Shown: positions 50,719 through 62,110 of the stretch, piece after piece
How the letters are laid out: the number at the start of each line of letters is the position of its first letter
Numbering within the stretch: the stretch's first letter is position 1
NCBI GenBank assembly: GCA_933207985.1
Contig: OW240913.1
Span: 265,631,201 to 265,695,200 of the forward strand
Direction: 5' to 3'
Length of the DNA: 64,000 bases
From: Pelobates cultripes
Taxonomy: Eukaryota; Chordata; Amphibia; Anura; Pelobatidae
Position numbers and translations under genes: made by a program
Notes under the pieces: generated by a model
Databases searched by the model: none
Told to the model about the DNA's origin: nothing
The model's input: the letters and a program-made list of their open reading frames with translations, nothing else

Positions 50719-51696
50719 TGTGACAAACTACCCTGAAAACCTTGTGATTCCCCCGGACCAAGTTATTTTCCCTTTATTTGGTGGTTCGATCTAGCGAACG
50801 CAGACCTCCCCTCTGGCTCATTATTTTCAAAGGAACCATAGTTAAGTGCTCTCTCTGGGCGGCCACCGTTCGTATATTCAAAAGAAACGTGCCCTGGAAA
50901 ACAACAGCCATCTTGTCTCCCAAACGCAGGCAACGGTAGTTGGTCGTCGAGTGTCTGGAACTTCAAGCCGGACACTATAACACGTGAACACCAGCAACTT
51001 TGTACTGCCGCCTGCTTTTATTCCCGACAAGCCAGGAGAGCGCTTTTCAGTGGAAAGGTACACACTAACTAGACGAACAATCACTACCTATGAGCCAGGG
51101 GTACCGTTCGGTATTTTATTCATTTTGGGACTCCCGAAAGAGATCGACCGCTTTCTTCTGGAACTACTTTGGGTAGATGCCACATGTGCGGTCGGTCAAA
51201 ACTTTACCCTGGTGGTGATTCAGCTGTATTCGTGGGATCTGAGTGCTATTTGGACGCTTTGGGCACTTAGAACCAGGATATCTGGGGATATAAGACTTGT
51301 GTGGGTCCCTATTAATATTATGTATGTTTTAGGGTGTTTGATGTTGTATTCCTTGTACCGCTAGTGCCTGGGAGATAATTATTTTAAGTAAAGTAAACTC
51401 ACTTATCTCCAAGACACAGAGATGCCTATACCTTTGCTGGAGACCCCATGCTGGGGGTCTGTGTATAAAAGTGGACCATCTGGCCATAATAAAACATTCC
51501 TGTTGTACCTTTCATCAAGTCTTGACTGATGTTTGGATATGCGAACAACAAAGCGCTTTATTTCTCACAACCTGGTTGGACTTCAAAAGAGTATGAATGA
51601 ACATACTATACAAACGGGCTATAATTCACAATACTATATAGGAGTTCGGGAGAGTGCGAACAAATGTACTATATAAAGTAAAGGAGATGCATTACA
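50719..51696 (+). mobile_element. Solo LTR of a retrovirus-like element
   Basis: The 978-bp segment begins TGTGACAAACTACC and ends GATGCATTACA (TG...CA). It is flanked by the 5-bp duplication ATAAG at 50714-50718 and 51697-51701. TATAAAA at 51474-51480 and AATAAA at 51488-51493 mark the U3/R region. It shares GTCGTCGAGTGTCTGGAACT and TGTGCGGTCGGTCAAA with the LTR at 18997-20035 but is diverged elsewhere, so the two belong to related subfamilies. The 126-codon frame at 50984-51364 lies within U3 and has no recognisable domain. No internal viral genes remain. Confidence 0.88.
51474..51493 (+). promoter_or_regulatory. LTR TATA box and poly(A) signal
   Basis: TATAAAA and AATAAA lie only 7 bp apart, as compactly as in the 19.8-kb LTR. 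Confidence 0.65.
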
Positions 51697-51701
51697 ATAA
51701 G

Positions 51702-52248
51702 CCTATTCCTTTAAGGCACCTCCAGCACTGGTAGCGTTAAAACTCCCAATTTGGAATCTATAAAAATAAAAACAGCTTCCAATAGCATAATATCATCTGA
51801 ACTTTATGCTTCCACCAAATTGCACCCTTAGCAATGTGTTCTCACCTTGTATTGGGGCATATATGGCAGCCCCACACAATGTTATTAACCACATTTTTTG
51901 TTTGTGCTTTAAAATCAGGCTTTAACGATGTGTAAATGAATTGAAAAGCAAAGCTCCGGTTGTGCAGTATGTAGAGTTAAACTGTAACCACAGACATCAC
52001 CCTGCGTACACAACTCACACCTGGGCTGGGGTTCTTCAACCTGTCCCACAGTATATGAGCGTTTTAGTGAGTAAATTACTTAACAGGATAAATGCTTCTG
52101 CAATCATTTATTTCACATCAGCAATAAAATATCAGCTTACGATCAGCTTACAATTTGAAGGTTTTGTGGTTTGAGATCCATCCACTGAAGCTCCAACTGT
52201 GCCCCAACATGTAACAAGATGGAACTAACTCGTTCTTTCACCACAAAG
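51702..52248. other. Unassigned DNA
   Basis: No gene or known repeat recognised. Confidence 0.4.
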
Positions 52249-52249
52249 T

Positions 52250-52912
52250 AGGCATGTGTGATTTGTTTCGTTTTGAACGTATATTCGGATGAATTTCATG
52301 TCATTTGGACATTCGGATGCTTACGAATGTCCGAAGTCCCGAAGCACCAAAGTTCCGAAGTGACGAAGTGGTGAAGCGCCAACGCGCCAAAGTGATTCAG
52401 ATTTCTGAAAAGTGGCAAAATGAGAGAGGGAGGGAAAAATTACGTGAATGATGACAGGAATCTTGACCAATAAACTAATTCCTTTTGTGCAATGTAATGC
52501 TTGCTTGCCCAATCCGGTTTCACTATTCCCTGTCCAATAAAATTAGCAGATTTTTGTGATTGATGCTAGAGGACAGCCAATTATTCTTATTAATATTATT
52601 GCCATTTATATAGCGTCAACAGATTCCGTAGCGCTTTACAATATTGATGATTTTGTCACTGACATTTGGCCAATGAAGGCACACAGAGTCATTGAGGTGG
52701 GATAGTACATAAATCAGGCTGTCAGGGTGTTGGCTTGCCTTCGATTCGTTTAGTACAGAATGTACATTCGTACACATTTCATGCCATTCGGACATTCGGA
52801 TACTTACGAATGTCCGAAGGGCCAAAGTTCTGAACCGCTGAAGCAGACTAATTTTTTTACTTTCCCGAATTTCCGAACCAAACCAAATTTTTGGCCCATG
52901 CACATCCATACC
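52250..52912. mobile_element. CGAA/TTCGG-rich MITE with paired hairpins
   Basis: A roughly 70-bp segment at 52283-52360 recurs in direct orientation at 52760-52835. Each copy contains the hairpin GGACATTCG...CGAATGTCC (52307-52332 and 52790-52815). The outer edges (GGCATGTGTG at the left and GCACATCC at the right) are weakly inverted-complementary. In the middle (52574-52645) sits CATTTATATAGCGTCAACAG..., a motif dispersed widely in frog DNA. The superfamily is undetermined. Confidence 0.6.
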
Positions 52913-52914
52913 TC

Positions 52915-53555
52915 ATAGCAATAGGAGAGACAGACTCTTTCACACTTCTGTCCCATGGTCCCTCTTTCATTTAAAGCTTGAGCTTTTGCTCCCTGTCTGT
53001 GGTTTGTTCCTATAATACAATTGTATCTGATTTTTTTTAAATAAACTGGATACCTTTCCCCTGAAGAGCAGACTATGTTTTAACCCAAAATGCTGTAGGC
53101 CCATTTTTTAATGGTTCCATTTCCTCAAAAATAACTTATTGGGAATTTGATTTTTTTTTGTTCTTTTTGAATTTTGTTGCTTTCTTTTATATTTTGTTCC
53201 TTTGTAATGCAATTAACAGAATATACTTGTGACTATATGGGAGATATGGTAAGATATCCTATCTTTAATAATGATTGGCAATTACATTGTTTGATACTAA
53301 ATAACCCCCAACATGTATGCACACTCTGTATAGCAACACTATACTTCTGGTTATCTGGCCTTTAGGACACCCTTCTCCTATGCTTTAATACGTAATGGGA
53401 ATATGACCTGCTACCATTTCCCACATCCAAGAAATGGAGTAAGAACCTCTTCGTTATCCACATTTTCTCAATCAGTTTGAGTTATGAGGAGTCTGGATAT
53501 AATCAGTTAACTAGATGGTACAGCACATCAGATAACGTAACAAGACATCAAGGGT
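52915..53555. other. AT-rich DNA, no gene
   Basis: Nothing convincing. A weak L1-like phrase (QLTRWYSTSD, about 53504-53533) may mark the edge of the next entry. Confidence 0.35.
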
Positions 53556-53900
53556 ACCAATCTATAATCTAAGACCTCTGGGTTCCATATTACATCTCTG
53601 GTTTAAAAAGCTTTTCGTACAAAATACACAGTTAATCCCCTTTCACTTATTCCCCAATCTACTTTACCACAGGATTCCAGACCTTATACCAAGTTAGTGA
53701 ACACTGCTCATGGCCTGATCCTCTCTTTCTGGTGTGCCCATCCCATCCTATTAGGGGTTATAAGCATGTAGGGATGTATATAAAAAATACCCCTTTCTGT
53801 CTCATTAGAGATATTTTTGCCAGAAGCTCAAGGAAGCAAGGCAAATGGTTAGAGTAGGACCCACCTAAGAGGTCTGCCTTGACGTGGCAGGTGGGCATAC
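53556..53900 (+). pseudogene. Possible degenerate L1 ORF2 C-terminal fragment
   Basis: In changing frames, phrases such as LRPLGSILHLWFKKL and HRIPDLIP resemble the connector part of L1 ORF2 that follows the RT domain in the 8-13-kb copy. The similarity is weak and the stretch has many stops, so this could be wrong. Confidence 0.3.
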
Positions 53901-54006
53901 CCTCTCATGGCCATTGGAGGTAACTAAAAACCTCAATTTGTTTACAAATACATAGGGACGTGGAAAGAGCGCAGGTAACTTTTTTCTTTGGTTTTTACTA
54001 TATGTA

Positions 54007-54007
<1 letters not shown>

Positions 54008-54051
<44 letters not shown>

Positions 54052-54060
54052 TTATTTATT
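54008..54060. repeat. (TA)n / (TTTA)n microsatellite
   Basis: Simple repeat directly before the half-L1 3' end fragment. Confidence 0.9.
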
Positions 54061-54063
54061 TTT

Positions 54064-54150
54064 TGTAATTCTTTATTTTTGTCGTGCACGATTTAACAAT
54101 GATCCTCAGTACGCCACAACAGCGGTCAAGGCACATAGAACAGCATAATA
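54064..54150 (-). mobile_element. 3' end fragment of the half-L1 family
   Basis: TAATTCTTTATTTTTG...CGTGCACGAT...GCCACAACAGCGG...AAGGCACAT aligns in order with 33709-33785, the 3' end of the half-L1 element. It is in the same orientation (3' end on the left), including AATAAAG on the minus strand. It is cut off by the LINE that starts at about 54165. Confidence 0.65.
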
Positions 54151-54164
54151 TAATTCAAGATATT

Positions 54165-54616
54165 GAATATGCTGTGCAATTTTGGGCACCTGTTCTAAAG
54201 AAGGATATTATGGCACTAGAAAAAGGCAGAGGCGGGCTACAAAATTAATAAAAGGAATGAAACATATCGGCTATGAAGAAAGGTTAACAAATTTAAACCT
54301 ATTTAGTTTAGAAAAACGTCGCCTGAGAGGGGATATGATAACATTATACAAATATATTCGGGGCCAATACAAACCATTGTGTGGAAATCTATTCACAAAC
54401 CGGACTTTACATAGGACACGAGGCCATGAGTTTAGACTGGAAGAAAGAAGATTTCGTCTAAGGCAAAGGAAAGGTTTTTTTACTGTAAGAACAATCAGGA
54501 TGTGGAATTCTCTGCCTGAGGAAGTGGTTTTATCAGAGTCCATACAGATGTTCAAACGGCTACTAGATGCATACTTGCAAGAACAGAATATTCAAGGATA
54601 TAATCTTTCAATGTAG
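54165..54616 (+). pseudogene. CR1/L2-type ORF2 C-terminal domain remnant
   Basis: After one frameshift near 54225 the text reads QFWAPVLKKDIMALEK, then RRATKLIKGMKHIGYEERL, NLFSLEKRRLRGDMITLYKY, TRGHEFRLEERRFRLRQ, FFTVRTIRMWNSLPEEVV and MFKRLLDAYLQEQ. These are the conserved blocks downstream of the RT domain in CR1/L2-type LINEs (RAT.(L/M)I, YE(E/R)RL, L.LFSLE.RR.RGD, WN.LP..VV). The RT itself is absent through 5' truncation. The 144-codon frame from 54182 to 54616 is otherwise open, so the copy is fairly young. Confidence 0.85.
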
Positions 54617-54817
54617 GGTAATAACTGCTTGATCCAAGGATAAATCTGACTGCCATTCTGGGGTCAAGAAGGAATTTTTTTCCTAGCTTGTTGCAAAATT
54701 GTGCTTCAAACTGGGTTTTTTTGCCTTCTTTTGGATCAACAGCAAAAAACAAATGTGAGGTAGGCTGAACTTGATGGACGCAAGTCTCTTTTCAGCTATG
54801 TAACTATGTAACTATAA
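54165..54817 (+). mobile_element. 5'-truncated CR1/L2-type LINE
   Basis: A C-terminal ORF2 remnant is followed by a 3' UTR ending CTTTTCAGCTATGTAACTATGTAACTAT. This is a short TATGTAAC-type repeat tail, in place of poly(A), as in CR1/L2-type LINEs. The family's 3' region is among the most frequent repeats in frog genomes. No target duplication was found, as is normal for this clade. Confidence 0.85.
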
Positions 54818-54819
54818 GA

Positions 54820-57235
54820 TGTGACATTTGGTAAACAGGCATTACATTTTCGGGTTAAGGTAAGGGATATTTATGTCTGAGCAGGGAGGTCGAAGCGAGG
54901 GAGCTGAGTGTGTGGAGCTGACGTGTTGGTGTACTTAAGCAGGTTTTCAGTTGCATAAAGCCTAGAGCTTCAGTAGCTTGACTCCGCCCCCTCCCTGCAG
55001 CTATGTATATTAAATGAATAATAATGGTAAATATTTTATTTATTACTATAACTGCAACCATCAAGATCTCATACACCTCTTCTTGTAACACTTGTTGTAG
55101 TGTTCCTGGCATCTAGAGCAGCAGCATTGGCAGCAGCATTTCTGGATAACTTAACCCTAACTTGCAGAGAATATGTAAGCCAAGACAGAAATAGTAATAC
55201 AGAACAGACACCTATTGCCAATACTTAGAATGGACAGGCTCTATGTATATGTCTCTATTGAGAAAATACTCATAAAGCCCAAAACAAGTATTAGATAAAA
55301 TTAGTCAGAGCCAAGTCAAGGTCAACAGGTCCAAAGGATCACATTATTGTTAGGAATGTGTTATCGAGCAAATCTAAATTTAAGTGTGTCGGGGAATGCA
55401 ATGTTTCATCGGTTGCTTCCTCTGTTTTAGTACAGACCCAAATATTTGGTTCCAGTATTGCAAGATATGATGATGGGTACATTACCTTTTATTTTTATTA
55501 AAAAGGTATGTATGAATGATATAGCACTGTTAAGTGATTGTTATTAAGTTGATTCGTTGATGGATGTACATATATTGTAGATATACAGATGTTTTTTATT
55601 TGTTGATATTAAATTGGTTAATTATTTTGTCATGTGTTTTTTGGGGGGCTTGGAAATAATGCAATATTTTTGCCACTTATGATATGTGGACTATCCAAAA
55701 GACACCAAAAAAGGTATAATTTTCCTGCACACAAGTTGTGCTAGAAAATATGAACCGAAATTGTGGCTGTATTTTTTCCATAGTAATACACCCATTTGAG
55801 ATACACATATTAGTAAACGCCAGTTTCTTGTCAGGCTATATATATCACCTTTTAATTGAATGCATACTTGAAGACAAAGTTGCCATTAATACATTTTGCA
55901 AATGACAGGTTCACTTTAAGTATTTTAATATGTGAGTTAACATAGTACAGTGTATTGTATTTTTAACTCACAAATTAATCACTGTGTAGTGCCTAAAAAA
56001 AAAAAAAATTCTATTTCAGTGTTTATATTTTTGTAGCTATTCTGTGTGGCGGGTTTACACTAGGGCAGAACAATCTGTTTTTAAGCAATGTTTATGGCTC
56101 AATTTATGCTGATCATTTCTGTGTTCTGTGCTGGAGTGTTCATTCTTGTCTCTAAACTGGCAGGCTCTGCAATGTGACGCAGATAGAAAGCTATGTTTGG
56201 AAAGTGTAGGTGGATACAGGGAGACTTGACAGAGAGTAAAACAATTTTTTTTAATTTTAATGAGTAACGTAGGCGAAAAACATAGTTATACACACTAAAT
56301 AATATTAACACGTCACAATATATTTATATATACAAATAACCAATATGTACAAACATACAGCTTTGTACTCTTTCTTGCAAAATGGATTTAGAAAATAAAA
56401 CTGTTTATTTGTTCCTTTTAGCATCTATAAATATTTGAGATGGGCAAGAGAATCAGAAATTTTACAAAAGAAAATGGAAAATGTAATTTATATGTACTAT
56501 ATTTCATAGTATGACAGTTTAAACTATTTACAGAATAAATAAAATTAAAGTAATGCATCATGCCGGCTACAGTGGTTATAGTGGTAAGAGTGTCATGTTA
56601 TTGTTCTTCAGTAAGACATCAAACTGTGTAGTACGATTAGACAATATTACTGGGTCGTGCCTGTTGCTCACATCTGCAGCCTCTGCATTTGGTCTTCTTC
56701 TGCAAGAAAATCCAGTTGGCAGATAAACAAGCTTAGCCAATGCCCACAGCCCCGAGTTGGCTGAATTGGCCTTGCTGTCTTCTGCAGATCTATCCTTATT
56801 TTTCTGTTGTCAAGACATACTAAAATGGTTTGACTACCAGAACACTCCTGGTGCAATCACTACAGCTGGCTATTGTAGTGGAAGATAAATATGGCACAAA
56901 CACACGGTGTTTACCTGCACACATGGGCATCTTGTGATGGATGTGCACGCCTCCCATCTGAAACCAAATAGTGGTTTTGTGATGTGTGTATGAGTGGGCT
57001 TGCATATGCACTTTACATGAAATATCTCACCATTATTTCACCACAAGCTTATCATTCCCTTGTGTCATTGTTTCTTCTTCTCTGAGATGGAGCTCACTCT
57101 TAATTTCTAAGGATGATATATTTTTAAATTTGAGAAAACAGGGTGTACACTGAAAATAGACACATTTTCAGTAGTGTTCTTCAGTTGTATCCAATTCAAA
57201 CTTAAATTGGTTTTAGCTCAACTGTACCATTACAG
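54820..57235. other. AT-rich DNA, no gene
   Basis: Nothing recognised over 2.4 kb. Short open frames have no motifs. Confidence 0.4.
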
Positions 57236-57239
57236 AGAA

Positions 57240-57790
57240 AACAGGGAGCTCAATGACCCAGTCCGGAGTCTCTCTGTTCTGGTTAAATATAGGATACTTG
57301 TGTGGGAAGGTGAGAGTAGCTCCTTGCAGTGCTCTTAGGTGGTATATGCAAACAAAACAAAGATGGGAGAATGGAGGAGTACATGGTGTAGTATTTTTCA
57401 CAATATAAAAAATGAAGAAAGAAATGCACTTATAGTTATAGTTGGAGCTATCAAGGGCTCCACTTCTAGGTACGTGAGTGGTACAATCCCCGCTAAAGGA
57501 TGCTTACTATGTCCCTTGGTTCCAACTGGTAGTCTAGGGTTTATGCAATAGAATAAATGGCCAGATAGTGTAGTAGTATGTCTGAATAGTATAGGTACAG
57601 TATAATATAATGAAATTGCACTCACATGAAATAGAGCCTCTGCAATGGCTCCTAAAGTGTAGCGTGGAGTGGTACAATCCCCACTCTAGGGTTACTGATA
57701 GGCACAATTCTTCTCAGTGTTGTATATATGCAATAGAACAGAGGTAGATATATAGTGCACAATTAGTATGAGTGGGTGCAAGTAAACGAA
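57240..57790. repeat. Interspersed repeat with two diverged 190-bp copies
   Basis: GAGTGGTACAATCCCC, TATGCAATAGAA and TAGATATATAGTG-type blocks occur twice about 190 bp apart (near 57475 and 57665), with surrounding similarity. The family was not named. Confidence 0.55.
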
Positions 57791-57799
57791 AAGCTACTT

Positions 57800-58890
57800 A
57801 CAGAAGTAAAACAAAGTAGGTTTTGCTCAATCCATAAAACACAGATGGTATATTCCCCAAAAATAAAGTGATGTTTACTAGGCAACTGAATAAAAGGCAG
57901 GAGGGCCCAGGAGTCTTAAATGAATAATATTTACTTATTTTAATTAATCTATCTTAAACAGCTATAGAACAATAAAATAAAGTATAAATGTAACACTAGT
58001 TAAATTTTTGCACCACTTTATAGAGCAAAACACTTTGATAACTTCCCCCGTGATTCCTATTACTTTCGTGTAGTAAACAGCTGAGTCAAAAGATATATTT
58101 TTCGTTTTATATATGTTACCATTAATTCAATATTTTTGGTATTATTATTTACTAAAAATAATATACAAATAAAATGCAAAACTGTTGTGCCGCATATGCA
58201 TATAATAATTCTTAATAACATCAATAACAATAATGTACACTTTACAAAATTGAGCTGTTTATTTGTTAGTATTTGTAACACTTAATGAAAAAATTACATA
58301 GTCGTAGATGATTTTGTCATTTACCTGTCATAAAACAAGTCTAGATTGTGAGCTGAATGAAGATTTCTTACACGATTTTCATGCAAAAAACAGGCAAACA
58401 GGCACACATGATTAAATCAATATCATTCCTGTCAACAGATGCTTGTAAGAAAAAATGTTTCCATGGCAACTGACGAAGACTTATTGAAAACCTCTTTTAT
58501 TGCTTACATATGCTGCTTAATTAAAACATGTACATAGGCAGCAATTAGATTCTATTTAAGGCATGCAAAGTACAGGATTTTAGGGAAATAATAGGTTTTA
58601 ATTTCACTTAATCATATGTTTTATTTCAGAAATTCTAAAAGCTTTACATGTAAGAGATCTTTTCAATGAACAGTTTTACTTTCACGTGGATGCAGAGGGG
58701 GGAGACAGAGGAAGAATGTGACCAGTCCTGATTTTGTTTATGCAGACATGCCCATTTAGAAGAAGATGTTCATTTTTCACAATGAACAGAACATCTCCCT
58801 AGTATGGATGGAATCCAGAATGGATGAAAGGATAGGCAGGCTGGGGTGGGAGACTCTATTATTTAATTTAAAAAAACAAACAGAACTTTT
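57800..58890. other. AT-rich DNA with an RFX-like site
   Basis: No gene. The part 58330-58620 is less repetitive and holds GTTTCCATGGCAAC at 58457-58470, which resembles a vertebrate X-box (RFX site). Confidence 0.35.
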
Positions 58891-58904
58891 CTTTTTTTTT
58901 TTTA

Positions 58905-59610
58905 AATAGTGTCCCAGTGTCCTCTAGTCTCCCAGTGTATGTCCGCATGTCTCTCAGTGTCTCTAGTGTCTCAGTGTCCCCATGTCTTACAGTGTCCCCA
59001 AATGTCTGTGTCCCCATGTCTCCCAGTGTCCATATGTCTCTCAGCCAGTGTCCTAGTGCCTCAGTGTCCCCATGTCTCCCAGTGTCCCCATGTCTCCCAG
59101 TGTCCCCAAGTGTCTCAGTGTCCCCATGCCTCCCAGCCAGTGTCCCTAGTGTCTCAGTTTCCTCATGTCTCCCAGTGTCCCCTAGTCTCCCAGTGTCTTG
59201 GTTCTCATGTCTCTCAGTATCCCTAGTGTCTTAGTGTCCTCAAATGTCTCAGTGTCTCCATGTCTTCTAGTGTCTGTGTCCTCATGTCTCAGTGTCCCTA
59301 GTGTCTGTGTCCCCATTTCTACCAGTGTCCCCAAATGTCTATGTCCACATGTCTCTCAGTATCTCCATGTATCCCAGTGTCCCCATGTCTGTATCCACAA
59401 GAGCCCCATGTCTCCCAGTGTGCCCAAGTGTCTCAGTGCCCCCATGTCTCCCAGTGTCCCCAAGTGTCTCATTGTCCCCATGTTTCACTGTGTTCCCATG
59501 TCTCACTGTGTCCCTATGTCTCTCAGTGTCCCCTAGTATCGGGACACACTGGGACATGGGGACACTGGGAGAAATGGGGACACCGACACTGGGAGACTAG
59601 GGGACTGGGC
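58905..59610. repeat. GTCTCCCAGTGTCCC minisatellite with strand switch
   Basis: About 40 degenerate units of 15-20 bp (GTCTCCCAGTGTCCCCAT) run to about 59537. Then the complementary units (GGGACACTGGGAGA) run to 59610. Ser/Val/Pro-rich frames are artefacts. Confidence 0.85.
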
Positions 59611-59624
59611 GACACTGTGATTCA

Positions 59625-59955
59625 AAGGAACACTGATGCCAGCCTGGCCTTCCAATTCTTTGGACAGACATGCCCCCTTTTTGGGCATGTTTGCCTCTTT
59701 TGGCAGTACTGGTCATGTGATTCGCGTCACTGGCCCACCCTTTTATCCCGCCCATTGACTTCCTGCTTCACTGGACACTGCTGTTCGGGTGTATAGATTT
59801 ACTTGAAAGATCCTTTGAGGTTTCCCTCCAACACCATCTCTATCAGGTACATGACGCTTGAGAGGTATGACTGTTTTAGTGTTTTGGGTCGATAAAATTC
59901 TGTAATTAGGGCCCATCATAATTGTCAGCAGGTCACCAGTAGTTTTCATATTGAC
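59625..59955 (-). mobile_element. hAT-related fragment (relative of 31374-32150)
   Basis: GCCAGCCTGGCCTTCCAATT (59638) and CTGTAATTAGG-CCCATC (about 59899) match the inverted sequence of 31410-31720 in the same order. The minisatellite before it probably lies inside the same element. Clean termini were not found. Confidence 0.65.
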
Positions 59956-59959
59956 CCCT

Positions 59960-60305
59960 AATTCCAGCCCGCCCTCCTACACCCCACGCAATTATACCTT
60001 ATCCCTATAATTGTACAATTTTACCATCACTTTATCCCTTTCTCCCTTTTTAAATACCATTTGCAGTAGTGTTTTTCAGTTGTTTTGTTATATAATTAAT
60101 TTATTTATTTTGTGCATTAAACGTGCAGGTCATATTTAACAGTTATCTCCCCGGTATTTGTGATCTTTCCCTTTATCTCTGTCTCCCCCCACGCGCTCCC
60201 TGTGGCTCAAATACGTGCCCCGTCCATTTGGTATCAGACCACTCTCATGCTATCTATCCCTCCTCTACATTTTCCATTTGAATTAAACCCATGTAAAGCA
60301 TAATG
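59960..60305 (-). other. Noncoding DNA, possibly 3' UTR of the L1 ORF1 copy
   Basis: No frame is recognisable. It directly follows the ORF1 remnant in its reading direction and contains no ORF2 sequence. Confidence 0.3.
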
Positions 60306-60309
60306 AATA

Positions 60310-61405
60310 AAACTTAAAAGAGCTTGTGTTCGGCATGGTCCTTGTTCGGTCCCATGGTGCTAGTGTCTCAGTCCGTGGCTCAGGTAGGTCGGGCCCTTTG
60401 TTCTGCCAAGTTTTCAGGCAGCGTTTCAAGAGTTGCTAGGCCACCGTTAGGGAGGTGTAGGTCATCAGGTACTTCAATGTCCAGGTCGTGCAGGAACATG
60501 GTTACGTTCATGGTTGGTAGGAGCACTGCTGTTTTCGGGCCGTTGAACACTAAAATCTTGAAAGGGTAGCCCCATTCAAAGTGGAAACCTTACTTGCAGA
60601 GCAGATCGGTCACTGGTTTCCATTCCCACCTGCGGATGAGTGTGGCTGGAGCGACATCCTGGTACAGTTGTAGTTCAGTCCCATTGTGGGTGTAGGCCTG
60701 TGTCCTGCTGTGCCTCAGTATGGCCTTGTTTATTTTAAAGTAGTGCCATTTCATGATTACATCTCTGGGTGGGCTGTTCTTTGGTCCTCTGGCCCTGAGG
60801 GCTCTGTAAGCTCTGTCAACCACAGGTGTTCGGGGATATCAGGCAGGCTTTGTCGAAAGCAAGTGATAAGGGTTGCTTCAATGTCCGTGTCACTCACTGA
60901 TTCTGGCAGACCTCTGACACGTAGATTATTTCTCTGTGATCTGTTGGATACGTCTTCTAACTCCAGCTCCAGGTCTGTTATTCTGTGCAGGAGCTTGTTA
61001 GTGAGGGTTGCGGCGCCATTGTGGGCTGTGACCACATGTGCCATGCACTTCTCTATCACAGTACTGTGCACCCCTATGGCGTGGATTTTGGCCTTCACTT
61101 CTTTTGCCATGTGTGCTATTTCAGCTGCCAGGAACCCCTTTACCTCTGCCAGTGATTGCAAGGTTGCGTTGGAAGAGTCCTCCAGCGGGTTACAGGAGGG
61201 TCCGGTGATCCGCAAGGCCTGGTGAGTCCTGCCTGATTGGGCTGGTGTCAGCTTGCGCGCCACGTGCTGTAGGCCTCTGCGAAGTAAGCATGTCAGCCAC
61301 TGATGGAGTGTCTCTGTGGTTCTTCTTGGTTGGTTTGTGGTTAGACATCGGTACAGTTTCATGCTCCGTGGTTTGGCAATACACGGGAGCATGTTTCTGA
61401 ATCAT
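60310..61405 (-). pseudogene. L1 ORF1p-like remnant, minus strand, no ORF2 after it
   Basis: The likely start codon (about 61350-61348) opens MSNHKPTKKNHRDTPSVAD. After a frameshift near 61190 a long coiled coil runs (EVKGFLAAEIAHMAKEVK to KLLHRITDLELELEDVSN, about 61135-60950). The RRM start RSQRNNLRVRGLPESV lies at about 60950-60900. After another shift near 60823, VDRAYRALRARG and PPRDVIMKWHYFK (about 60780-60740) and PATLIRRWEWKPV lead into the CTD. The CTD ends in a further frame with FKILVFNGPKTAV near 60560-60520. The order is that of L1 ORF1p. Downstream there is no endonuclease or RT. Confidence 0.75.
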
Positions 61406-61479
61406 TTAATTAGGATGTAGCTGATTACAGAGCAGATTAGTAAGCTTCGGGTGCAGAGTGCTGGATCTATGCGGCCATT

Positions 61480-61870
61480 ATGCTCAGCGGTCAAACCACT
61501 ACAATATGCTTTACGGATGCATCAAGAAGACCCCTTTCTTAACCAAGAGAAGACTTTTGAGTTATAATTCATATGTAGGTTATTTCCATAGTCACCAGGT
61601 TGGACTATTGCATTACAATAAGTGGAGGGGGGCATCTCAGTGTCCCCTTAGGCCCCATGGTGGGACTTTACCAATTCATAAATAAAGTGAACTGGTAATG
61701 TGGGCTATAAACACAATAAACCTATTCTAACAGCTCCCATCCATGAGTTTCTAGTTCGTCTATAATTAGTAAAGCTGGAACCTAATGTTCCCCTGTTGGG
61801 TGCTGGCTGCAAATAAATATTAAAGGAGTGTGGAAATACAATTGACCACCTCACCAACAATTAGGTCGAT
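61480..61870. other. Unassigned DNA
   Basis: Nothing recognised between the ORF1 copy and the dispersed repeat. Confidence 0.35.
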
Positions 61871-61874
61871 GCCA

Positions 61875-62110
61875 ACCTCCTAGTGACTAGGTATCTCCAA
61901 GTTCCTAGCCACCCCTGATAAAAAGCATGCCTGCCCTCCTCACCCTAATAATAGTGAGGGGAGCCCAATTAATCCAAACTAACCTGTAGAAAACCATTTA
62001 TACTTACCATTAGATGTCATCTTTCTTCTTAAATGTTTTTTTAGTCAGCCCATAAAAAGAAGTTAAATAACTTTTAAAATAAAACAAACACTATTTCAAA
62101 AGAAAAAGGA
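61875..62110 (+). repeat. Dispersed repeat, copy 2 (partner at about 7.5 kb)
   Basis: CAAGTTCCTAGCCACCC, AATAGTGAGGGGA, AACCTGTAGAAAA and TACCATTAGATGT follow in the same order as at 7540-7720. Confidence 0.6.

Noticed and set aside
50984..51364. 126-codon open frame as a viral accessory gene
   Set aside because: It lies in the U3 of a solo LTR and has no recognisable motif; an open frame of this length in U3 can arise by chance.
58909..59796. Overlapping Ser/Val/Pro-rich frames over 100 codons
   Set aside because: Products of the GTCTCCCAGTGTCCC array; the last part overlaps a hAT fragment.
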